Assembly (NCBI GenBank): GCA_902774845.1
Contig: CACYJU010000020.1
Coordinates: forward strand, 1 to 38,916
From: an uncultured Bacteroidota bacterium
GTDB lineage: Bacteria > Bacteroidota > Bacteroidia > Bacteroidales > P3
Length of the DNA stretch: 38,916 nucleotides
Direction of reading: 5' to 3'
Made by a program: the position numbers and the translations under genes
In this document: positions 1-6,895 of the stretch, piece by piece
Position numbering within the stretch: position 1 is the stretch's first letter
Layout: each line of letters opens with the position of its first letter
Notes under the pieces: generated by a model
Seen by the model: only the letters and a program-made list of their open reading frames with translations
Databases searched by the model: none
What the model was told of the DNA's origin: nothing

Positions 1-1299
1 AGCCGCAACAACTGCAATGCTATAATAGAGAGCAGTACAAACACTCTTATTCTGGGTTGTGTGAACACAGTCATCCCCAACTCCGTCACCTCCATCGGCG
101 AATGGGCCTTCGCTGGCTGCAGCGGCCTCACATCCCTCACTATCCCCAACTCCGTCACCTCCATCGGCGAATACGCATTCGCTGGCTGCAGCGGCCTCAC
201 ATCCGTCACCATCCCCAACTCCGTCACCTACATCAGCGAAGATGCCTTCACTAACTGCACCGGCCTCACATCTATTGTTGTTCAAAGCGGAAACACAGTA
301 TATGACAGCCGAAATAATTGCAATGCTATAATAAGAACCAGTTCGAATAGGCTAGTTGTCGGCTGTAAGAATACAATAATCCCCAACTCCGTCACCCACA
401 TCGGCTGCTACGCCTTCCAGTACTGCAGCGACCTTACTTCCATTACTATACCCAACTCAGTAACAACGATCGGCGGTACTGATATTGGCTCCGGCGCCGG
501 TGCTTTCTATGGCTGCACCGGCCTCACTTCCGTCACCATCCCCAACTCCGTCACCTCCATCGGTTACACCGCCTTCGCTGAATGCAGCGGACTCACATCC
601 GTCACCATTGGCAACTCCGTCACCTCCATCGGCCACTACGCCTTCTCTGGCTGCAGCGGTATCACCGAAATCCACTCACTCAATCCTGTTCCGCCAACGT
701 TAGGTACAAATGCTTTCTATAGTATCCCAACAAACATACCTGTATATATACCCTGTGGCCGTGTGCCTTACTATACCGCAGCCGATGGTTGGTCAACATT
801 TACTAATTTCATCGAAAGTAGCGCTGCAACATTCTCGGCTGTTTCAAACGACAACTCGATGGGCACCGTGCAGGTCCTTACTATGCCCAGCTGCACCAAC
901 CCCCAGGCGGTCATCTATGCCTCCGCCAACAGCGGCTACCGCTTCGACCACTGGAGCGACGGCAACACCGCCAACCCATATTCTCTCACTATCACCGAAG
1001 ATACAGAGCTGATAGGCTACTTTGTGCCTGACGGCGGATCCAACGGCATAGACGATGCGGAGACAGCTGACAATATCAAGGTCTATACTCGCGGCAACAC
1101 GATTGTGATAGACTTTAGCGGGCAGCAGGCAGCAGTTAGCAAGCAGGATATCGTCGTTTACGATGTTATGGGAAGGGTGATTAAGCAGTCAGCAGACAGC
1201 GGTCAGCAGGCAGCGATTGAGATTCCTGTCACAACGGCGGGGGTTTATATGGTGAAAGTAGGCGACCAGCCGTCCCGCAAAGTGCTGGTGAGACCGTAA
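1..1299 (+). CDS. BspA-type leucine-rich-repeat surface protein with T9SS sorting tail, 5' end outside window
   Basis: The reading frame is open from base 1, so the gene begins upstream; the GTG at 61 is only an internal codon. The bulk consists of BspA-like LRR_5 units of 23 residues built on IPNSVTSIG...AFxGCSGLTSVT. A treble of Gly/Trp-containing sequence follows (GYRFDHWSDGNTANPYSL), typical of a divergent InlB B-repeat. The last ~80 residues look like a type A T9SS C-terminal domain (VVYDVMGRVIK, then GVYMVKVGDQPSRKVLV). Proteins of this kind are exported across the outer membrane by the type IX system and attached to the surface, and BspA repeats often mediate adhesion; that role is inferred here. 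The tail contains two Gln/Ala-rich inserts (GQQAAVSKQ and SADSGQQAA) made by short DNA repeats. The T9SS regulator porX lies about 4 kb away. Confidence 0.9.
   Translation, partial: SRNNCNAIIESSTNTLILGCVNTVIPNSVTSIGEWAFAGCSGLTSLTIPNSVTSIGEYAFAGCSGLTSVTIPNSVTYISEDAFTNCTGLTSIVVQSGNTVYDSRNNCNAIIRTSSNRLVVGCKNTIIPNSVTHIGCYAFQYCSDLTSITIPNSVTTIGGTDIGSGAGAFYGCTGLTSVTIPNSVTSIGYTAFAECSGLTSVTIGNSVTSIGHYAFSGCSGITEIHSLNPVPPTLGTNAFYSIPTNIPVYIPCGRVPYYTAADGWSTFTNFIESSAATFSAVSNDNSMGTVQVLTMPSCTNPQAVIYASANSGYRFDHWSDGNTANPYSLTITEDTELIGYFVPDGGSNGIDDAETADNIKVYTRGNTIVIDFSGQQAAVSKQDIVVYDVMGRVIKQSADSGQQAAIEIPVTTAGVYMVKVGDQPSRKVLVRP
73..676 (+). repeat. 69-bp DNA repeats encoding BspA LRR units
   Basis: Units beginning with ATCCCCAACTCCGTCACC-like sequence start at 73, 142 and 211 (exact 69-bp spacing), then at 379, 448, 538 and 607. 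A non-repetitive stretch (YDSRNNCNAII...) separates 211 and 379, and the same stretch occurs at the very start of the window. Near identity at the DNA level suggests recent unit duplication and possible copy-number variation. Confidence 0.85.
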
Positions 1300-1326
1300 C
1301 TGAACTACCGTATCAACTATAGAAGA

Positions 1327-1349
1327 GGGAGGCAAATTGCCTCCCTTTT
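1327..1349 (+). terminator. Intrinsic terminator of the LRR gene
   Basis: A GGGAGGC stem, AAATT loop and GCCTCCC stem followed by TTTT lie 28 bases after the stop codon of the surface-protein gene. Confidence 0.8.
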
Positions 1350-1516
1350 ATATTTGAAAACACTTGAAAGTTATGTGTATTTTATATGAATTTGGCGGTT
1401 ATGTAATGGCATTTACATATTTTGGAATTCTGTTAGAAAAAAAAGAGACTCTTTCGTTTTTATGCAAAAAAGTGTGTTGTATTGCATAAAAAAGTACATT
1501 TTTTATGCAGTACGCA

Positions 1517-1546
1517 TTGTAAATTGAGTGGAAAGATGTACCTTTG
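1517..1546 (+). promoter_or_regulatory. Bacteroidetes-type promoter of tex
   Basis: TTG at 1517-1519 and TACCTTTG at 1539-1546 are separated by 19 bp, matching the Bacteroidetes -33/-7 pattern. The rest of the 1300-1658 gap holds AT-rich sequence and the short repeat next to the start codon. Confidence 0.7.
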
Positions 1547-1599
1547 CAAAGTAGTGGTTACCCTCTAGAACGGAGCAAACTAAGTGAATAAAAGAACCC

Positions 1600-1656
1600 A
1601 TTAACCGTTAACCCTTAACCCTTAACCGTTAACCATTAACCTTTAACCGTTAACCA
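1600..1656 (+). repeat. Heptamer tract TTAACCN in the tex leader
   Basis: About eight copies of TTAACC plus one variable base (G, C, A or T) run up to the tex start codon. They would lie in the 5' untranslated region if the promoter at 1517-1546 is used. The same unit recurs at 25690-25710, 25795-25810 and 32251-32285. Confidence 0.85.
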
Positions 1657-1658
1657 AT

Positions 1659-3824
1659 ATGTCCGACTATGCTAATATAATCGCTTTGCAGCTGCAGCTC
1701 TCGGTGCAGCAGGTGGCTCGCACCATACAGCTCCTTGAGAGCGGCTGCACCATACCTTTCATAGCCCGCTACCGCAAGGAGGCTACAGGCTCGCTCGACG
1801 AGGTGCAGGTGGCTGCCATCCGCGACGCTCTCCTCAAACTCAAAGAGATAGACGCTCGCCGCGAGGCTATAATAGAGAGCATCGACAAACAAGAGAAACT
1901 GACGCCTGAACTGCGAGAGCAACTGGAGAAAGCGTCCACGCTGCAGGAGCTCGAAGACCTCTACCTGCCATATAAGCCGAAACGTCGCACCCGCGCTATG
2001 ATGGCTCGAGAGAAAGGACTTGAGCCGCTGGCCGACTGGCTGATGCGTCAGGTTGACTCGCCTCTCGAGAACGCTGCCCGACCCTATCTCTCTGAGGAGA
2101 AAGGGGTGGCCTCTGTCGATGATGCCCTCGCGGGCGCCCGTGACATCATAGCAGAGAGAGTGAACGAGAACGTAGGCTCGCGCAATGTGGTACGCAACAT
2201 ATTCCGCCGCAAGGCGCAACTCTCGTCGTCGGTGGTGAAAGGCAAGGAAGAGGAAGGCCACAAGTTCGAGTCGTGGTTTGACTGGAGCGAGCAGGCCATG
2301 AGGGCGCCGTCGCACAGGATACTCGCACTCTTCCGTGGTGAGGACGAAGGCTTCCTTAGAGTCCACGTGCTGCCTTCGGACGCCGAAGAGGCATACGCTG
2401 CCCTGGACCGTCATTATGTGCACAACTCGTCGCCAGCCGCCGAGCAGGTGCGGATGGCAGTACACGACGGCTACAAGCGTCTTATGGAGCCTTCCATCGA
2501 GAGCGAATACCGTGCGATGCTGAAAGAGAAGGCCGACAGGGAGGCCATAAGGGTCTTCGCCGAGAACCTCAAGCAGCTGCTGCTGGCTCCTCCGTTGGGA
2601 CAGAAGCGCATACTCGCCATCGACCCAGGATTCCGTACCGGCTGCAAGACCGTCTGCCTCGACGCACAGGGACAGCTACTGCATAACGAAACCATATACC
2701 CCTTCACTTCGGTGCGTGAGGAACGAGCCGCCATAGCCAAGCTGGAGGCGCTGGTGGAGGCGTTCCATATAGAGGCCATAGCCATAGGCAACGGCACGGC
2801 CGGCCGCGAGACGGAGGAGGTGGTGCAGCGTTGCCACTTCAAGACGAAAGTGGTGGCGGTGGTGGTGAACGAGAGCGGTGCCAGCATATACAGCGCCTCC
2901 GACGTGGCGCGGAGGGAGTTTCCCGACTATGACGTAACGGTACGAGGTGCTGTCTCGATAGGCCGTCGTCTGATGGACCCGCTCTCGGAGCTGGTTAAAA
3001 TTGACCCTAAGGCCATTGGTGTCGGACAGTATCAGCACGATGTGGACCAGAAGATGCTGCAGAGCAGTCTTGACGACGTGGTGATGAGCTGTGTGAACAG
3101 CGTGGGTGTGGAGCTCAACACAGCATCCCGCGAGCTGCTTTCATACGTGAGCGGCATAGGTCCGGCGCTGGCCGACAACATAGTGCGCTACCGCAACCGC
3201 GAAGGGGCTTTCTCCTGCCGTGAAGAGCTGCTGAAGGTTGAGCGTCTCGGGGCAAAAGCCTACGAGCAGAGTGCAGGATTCTTGCGTGTGCGTGAGTCGA
3301 AGAACCCGCTGGATCACAGCGCCGTACACCCAGAACGCTATGCGTTGGTGGAGAAGATGGCAAAGTCGGTGGGATGCGACGTGCAGACCCTTGTGGACAG
3401 CAAGGAGGCGAGGGCGAAGGTGGACATCAGACAGTTCGTGTCGGACGACTGCGGCCTGCCTACCTTGAACGACATCATGAAAGAGCTCGACAAGCCCGGC
3501 CTCGACCCCAGGGCGAAGTTCGAGGTGTTCGAATTCGACAAGAACGTGTCGAAGATAGAGGACCTGCGCGAGGGGATGGTGCTTCCGGGCATCGTGACCA
3601 ACATCACAGCCTTCGGCGCTTTCGTGGATGTGGGTGTGCATCAGGACGGACTGGTGCATATCAGCCAGCTCGCCAACAGACGAGTGAACGACCCGTCGGA
3701 GGTGGTGCACCTGCACCAGCACGTGAAAGTGAAGGTTATGGAAGTGGACCTCCGCCGCCATAGGATATCGCTCTCGATGAAGTGTGTGCCCGCACAGGGG
3801 TCCGTGCCCGGACAGGGCAGTTAA
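1659..3824 (+). CDS. tex: Tex-family RNA-binding transcription accessory protein
   Basis: The 721-residue protein has the Tex architecture: an N-terminal helical region (IPFIARYRKEATGSLDEVQ), a YqgF/RuvC-like domain from about residue 315 (LAIDPGFRTGCKT), a helix-hairpin-helix region near residue 495 (VSGIGPALADNIVRYRNREG), and a C-terminal S1 RNA-binding domain at about 638-700 (VTNITAFGAFVDVGVHQDGLV). Tex proteins bind nucleic acid in the cytoplasm and influence transcription and tolerance to stress; the exact reaction is not settled. Length is within the family range. The start at 1659 matches the family N-terminus and follows a heptamer repeat rather than a Shine-Dalgarno sequence. Confidence 0.96.
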   Translation: MSDYANIIALQLQLSVQQVARTIQLLESGCTIPFIARYRKEATGSLDEVQVAAIRDALLKLKEIDARREAIIESIDKQEKLTPELREQLEKASTLQELEDLYLPYKPKRRTRAMMAREKGLEPLADWLMRQVDSPLENAARPYLSEEKGVASVDDALAGARDIIAERVNENVGSRNVVRNIFRRKAQLSSSVVKGKEEEGHKFESWFDWSEQAMRAPSHRILALFRGEDEGFLRVHVLPSDAEEAYAALDRHYVHNSSPAAEQVRMAVHDGYKRLMEPSIESEYRAMLKEKADREAIRVFAENLKQLLLAPPLGQKRILAIDPGFRTGCKTVCLDAQGQLLHNETIYPFTSVREERAAIAKLEALVEAFHIEAIAIGNGTAGRETEEVVQRCHFKTKVVAVVVNESGASIYSASDVARREFPDYDVTVRGAVSIGRRLMDPLSELVKIDPKAIGVGQYQHDVDQKMLQSSLDDVVMSCVNSVGVELNTASRELLSYVSGIGPALADNIVRYRNREGAFSCREELLKVERLGAKAYEQSAGFLRVRESKNPLDHSAVHPERYALVEKMAKSVGCDVQTLVDSKEARAKVDIRQFVSDDCGLPTLNDIMKELDKPGLDPRAKFEVFEFDKNVSKIEDLREGMVLPGIVTNITAFGAFVDVGVHQDGLVHISQLANRRVNDPSEVVHLHQHVKVKVMEVDLRRHRISLSMKCVPAQGSVPGQGS

Positions 3825-3871
3825 TAAGCAGTAAGTATCTGGTCACAGGTCACACATGACATGTCACATTT

Positions 3872-4681
3872 ATGAATATGAAAAGGAACATATTATTTAC
3901 TATTATTCTTATCGGGGCGACGATGCTGTTCTCGTCGTGCCATCATGAGACGGAGCTGGAGAAGGTAGTACGTCAGGCGAACAAAAAATGTCCTATCATC
4001 ATCACCGATGGCATGCGCCTCGACAGCATAATAATCAGCAATCAAGCAATCGAGCAATCAGGCAATCAAGCATTAACCTACTACGTCACCATGTTTGGCA
4101 TCTACGAAGAGGAGTGGATGAAAGAGGTGGTGGAGGCGAACCTCGCGGGGTTGGACGACAGGCAGGTGTCGGCTCTCTTGACACAAGGACTGAAAGACGA
4201 CCCTCAGTTTGAGAAACTGCTGCAGGAGTCCGACTGCGACCTCTCGTTGGTACTCCAATACTCCGACGGCCGTCAGGCAAAGACCTTCGATATCAGCATT
4301 CAGGAATTTGATCAGTCAGGCGAGCAAGAATTAACTATGGATATCATACGTCGCGACGTGCAGAACTCCAACGCCGCCTGCCCGATGGAGATAACCCAGG
4401 GAATCACGATGCAATCCGTTACCCTCGATGAACCTGAGTTGTCAGACAATCAAGCACTCAGGCACTCAAGCAATCCCTCCGTTACATACGTGTTCCGTAT
4501 CGCTGGCGACGGCATTACGCCTGAAAGTGTCGACCGCTCGCTGCTCGAAGATCTGCAGAAGTCTATCGCAGCCGACCTCAACGACAACCCATCTATGCGC
4601 ATATATCGCGAAAACAACGTGACCATAAAATACATTTTCGAAAACAACAAAGGCGAAAAACTCTATGGATTCGAATTTTAG
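3872..4681 (+). CDS. Lipoprotein with two copies of an unknown domain
   Basis: The N-terminus is a lipoprotein signal with lipobox FSSC (Cys at residue 23), so the protein is probably anchored in the envelope. The mature part holds two related domains: one begins around KKCPIIITDGMRLDSI and the other around AACPMEITQGITMQSV. Each has CP-x3-T-x-G-hydrophobic-x-S followed by a YYVTMFGI/TYVFRIAGD strand. The next gene encodes a single copy of the same domain and overlaps this one by 17 bases, so the two are probably co-transcribed. I do not recognise a named family. Both domains are interrupted by in-frame octamer repeats (SNQAIEQSGNQAL and SDNQALRHSSNPS) at equivalent places. ATG at 3878 is an alternative start. 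Confidence 0.8.
   Translation: MNMKRNILFTIILIGATMLFSSCHHETELEKVVRQANKKCPIIITDGMRLDSIIISNQAIEQSGNQALTYYVTMFGIYEEEWMKEVVEANLAGLDDRQVSALLTQGLKDDPQFEKLLQESDCDLSLVLQYSDGRQAKTFDISIQEFDQSGEQELTMDIIRRDVQNSNAACPMEITQGITMQSVTLDEPELSDNQALRHSSNPSVTYVFRIAGDGITPESVDRSLLEDLQKSIAADLNDNPSMRIYRENNVTIKYIFENNKGEKLYGFEF
4032..4078 (+). repeat. In-frame octamer tract (CAATCAAG type) in lipoprotein gene
   Basis: Four to five octamers of the form CAATCNNG run in frame and encode a Gln/Asn/Ser/Ala-rich insert. The sequence style matches intergenic tracts elsewhere in the window. Confidence 0.8.
4445..4476 (+). repeat. Second in-frame octamer tract in the same gene
   Basis: Units such as CAATCAAG, CACTCAGG and CACTCAAG fall between the CP-motif strand and the TYVF strand of the second domain, the same structural position as the tract at 4032-4078. 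Confidence 0.75.
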
Positions 4682-5129
4682 AAGGTCCGTAATCGGACGT
4701 CATTGGTTGATTTTAGTGGCGATTTCACTGGCGATTCTCACCTCATGCCGATCAGCAGCCCAGCATCGCCTGCAGGCTACGATAGACTCCTTCAACAGCA
4801 CCTGTCCGTTCCGCATGACCGAGGATATCTGGATTGACAGCCTGCACTATGACCGAGTGGGGCAGGAAGTGATCTACTGCTGCACCTATGCTGGCTTGCC
4901 TTACGTGGACCGTTCCAATGCCGATATGATGGAAACGCTGGAAAGCTACACCGCCTTAGAGTCGCAACGATCATTTAAGTCTATGAACAGCAACCCCAGC
5001 GGCAAGGAGACCCTGCAGCTAATACGCCAAGCTGGCGCTAAACTTGTATTCGCCTACCGTCTGTCAGACGGCAGCGAGCTGACAAGGCACCCTTTCGAGA
5101 TAGAGAAAGCTACTTTCGACGTAGAGTGA
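4665..5129 (+). CDS. Single-domain lipoprotein paralogous to its upstream neighbour
   Basis: The 154-residue product has an N-terminal hydrophobic segment and lipobox LTSC (Cys near residue 28). It then carries one copy of the domain found twice in the preceding gene: STCPFRMTEDIWIDSL followed by VIYCCTYAGL. The start codon lies inside the end of the upstream gene, which suggests translational coupling. The stop codon overlaps the end of porX on the other strand by 20 bases. Function is unknown. An envelope location is inferred from the lipobox. Confidence 0.8.
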   Translation: MDSNFRRSVIGRHWLILVAISLAILTSCRSAAQHRLQATIDSFNSTCPFRMTEDIWIDSLHYDRVGQEVIYCCTYAGLPYVDRSNADMMETLESYTALESQRSFKSMNSNPSGKETLQLIRQAGAKLVFAYRLSDGSELTRHPFEIEKATFDVE

Positions 5130-6744
5130 TGAACGGTATCATCACCTCTTCCATTGAGATGCCGCCGTGCTGGAAGGTGCCGGTGTAGTACTGCACGTAC
5201 TGGTTGTAGTTGTTGGGGTAGGCGAAGAAGTCGTTCTCGTGTGCGAAGATATAGGGAGATGTGACATAGAGTTTGGGCATTGCTATCTTGTGCGGGTCGC
5301 GCACCTCATACACATCTTTTGGGTTGTAGTCTATCAGGCGGCCTTGCTTGTAGCGCAGGTTGACCGACACCGACGAGTCGCCTTTGATGCGTACCGGACG
5401 CTCCACCATGGTGGAACCGTGGTCGGTGGTGATGACCACGTTCACGTCGCGCTCGGCCAGCTCTTTGATAAAGTCAATCAGAGGTGAGTGCTCAAGCCAC
5501 GAGAGGGTGAGCGAGCGGTAGGAACGCTCGCTACCAGCCAACTCGCGCACGATGTCGCTTTCGGTGCTGGCGTGCGACAGCATGTCGATGAAATTGTACA
5601 CCACCACGTTGAGCTGGTTCTGCATCATGTCGTTGACGCTGTCCACCAGACGTTTTCCATACTGAGCGTTGAGCACTTTGTGGTAGGAGTGACGCAGGTT
5701 GAGTCCGTTGCGCCGCAGGTTCTCGTGGAGTAGCTCGTTCTCATATTGGTTCTTATGTCCCTCCTGGTTCTCGTTGACCCAATACTGTGGGTATTTTTTC
5801 TCTATCTCCGCCGGCATCAGGCCTGCAAACATGGCGTTGCGGGCAAACTGGGTGGTGGTAGGTATGATGCTGAAGAAGAGACCGTCGTCGTCGACCCTCA
5901 GGTAGTTCTCTATGGTGGGCTGTATGTATTTCCACTGGTCGTAACGGAAGTTGTCTATGACCAGCAGGAAGGTGGGACGATCCTCTTTGAGCAGAGGGAA
6001 GAGCTTTTCCCTGAACACCATAGGGGAGAGGCAGGGTTTGTCTGAATTTTGAATTTGGGATTTTGAATTTTGGATTTTCTCAAATCTCGAATTCTGATTT
6101 TCAGAACTCGAACCAATCCAGTCCTGATAGTTGCGTTCATACCAGCGGCAGAACTGTTGGTTGGCTTCAGACTTCTGTGAACGGAAGATCTCGTGGATGT
6201 TCTCGTCTTCGTTGGAGGCGAGCTCGAGATCCCAGTACACCAGCTTCTTGTACATCTCTATCCACTCTTCGGCGTTGAGACGGCCTCCCAGCTCCATGCC
6301 TATCTCGCGGAACTGCTGCTGGTAGGACATCGACGATTTCTCGCTGGTGAGCCTCTTGGCTTCGGTATGTTTTTTGACGGTGAGGAGTATCTGCTTGGGG
6401 TTGACCGGCTTGATGAGGTAATCGCTAATCTTGCTTCCTATGGCCTCATCCATGATATGCTCCTCCTCGCTCTTGGTTATCATCACCACCGGAAGGGTGG
6501 GGTAGCGGTTCTTTATCAAGGCGAGGGTGTCGATGCCGCTCAGGCCCGGCATATTCTCATCGAGGAAGACGATGTCGATATGATTGGTCGAAGGCTTGCC
6601 CGCCTGGTTGTTTGAGCTGTCGAGGGCGTCTATGGCTTCGTTGCCGCTCATGACGGGTATGACGTTATATCCACGTTCTTCGAGGAAGAGGATATGTGGT
6701 TTGAGGAGTTCTATCTCGTCGTCGGCCCAGAGGATGGTGATCAT
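5110..6744 (-). CDS. porX: PorX-type response regulator with PglZ/alkaline-phosphatase-like output domain
   Basis: The N-terminal ~125 residues form a CheY-like receiver: acidic pair D8-D9, probable phospho-acceptor D62 in VFLDENMPG, T90 and K112. The C-terminal half is a PglZ/alkaline phosphatase-superfamily domain with LLVIDNFRYDQWK, PTTTQFARNA, YNFIDMLSHA and TTDHGSTM. This arrangement defines PorX, which in Porphyromonas and Flavobacterium acts with PorY and a sigma factor to control T9SS genes. At 544 residues it is slightly longer than the P. gingivalis protein (about 518). The excess matches a low-complexity Asn/Gln/Ser insert (SENQNSRFEKIQNSKSQIQ) made by a DNA repeat between the receiver-linked helices and the PglZ domain. 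Confidence 0.93.
   Translation of the reverse strand: MITILWADDEIELLKPHILFLEERGYNVIPVMSGNEAIDALDSSNNQAGKPSTNHIDIVFLDENMPGLSGIDTLALIKNRYPTLPVVMITKSEEEHIMDEAIGSKISDYLIKPVNPKQILLTVKKHTEAKRLTSEKSSMSYQQQFREIGMELGGRLNAEEWIEMYKKLVYWDLELASNEDENIHEIFRSQKSEANQQFCRWYERNYQDWIGSSSENQNSRFEKIQNSKSQIQNSDKPCLSPMVFREKLFPLLKEDRPTFLLVIDNFRYDQWKYIQPTIENYLRVDDDGLFFSIIPTTTQFARNAMFAGLMPAEIEKKYPQYWVNENQEGHKNQYENELLHENLRRNGLNLRHSYHKVLNAQYGKRLVDSVNDMMQNQLNVVVYNFIDMLSHASTESDIVRELAGSERSYRSLTLSWLEHSPLIDFIKELAERDVNVVITTDHGSTMVERPVRIKGDSSVSVNLRYKQGRLIDYNPKDVYEVRDPHKIAMPKLYVTSPYIFAHENDFFAYPNNYNQYVQYYTGTFQHGGISMEEVMIPFITLRRK
6043..6113 (-). repeat. Low-complexity insert inside porX
   Basis: AT-rich near-repeats of GAATTTTG/GGATTTTG type interrupt the otherwise GC-rich porX coding sequence and stay in frame. 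The base composition differs sharply from both flanks. It encodes the Asn/Gln/Ser-rich insert noted under porX. Confidence 0.75.
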
Positions 6745-6849
6745 GGCTGTTGATTCGTTGATATGTTGATACGTTGATTGTTGACCGCAGGCTTAGGCTG
6801 GTCATGAAATAAAAACGTTACGGAGGCTGTCTTATTGTGGAATTATTTG

Positions 6850-6857
6850 TAGTTTTG
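6850..6857 (+). promoter_or_regulatory. Probable -7 element of mfd
   Basis: TAGTTTTG fits TAnnTTTG. A convincing -33 TTTG at 19-21 bp upstream is not visible (CTG at 6827-6829 is the nearest). The predicted transcription start falls within the stem-loop that follows. Confidence 0.5.
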
Positions 6858-6862
6858 CAAAA

Positions 6863-6893
6863 CGGTTTCTTAAAACAGGAAACCGGCTTTTTT
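6863..6893 (+). terminator. Stem-loop plus T-run immediately before the mfd start codon
   Basis: CGGTTTC (6863-6869) pairs with GAAACCG (6879-6885), followed by GC and six T residues ending two bases before the mfd ATG. It looks like an intrinsic terminator, yet the upstream gene porX runs the other way, so there is no transcript for it to end except that of mfd itself. It may be an attenuator or a 5'-protective hairpin. Confidence 0.5.
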
Positions 6894-6895
6894 CT

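Noticed and set aside
57..254. Arg/His-rich frame overlapping the LRR repeats
   Set aside because: It is the shifted reading of the same 69-bp repeats; the LRR frame is the true one.
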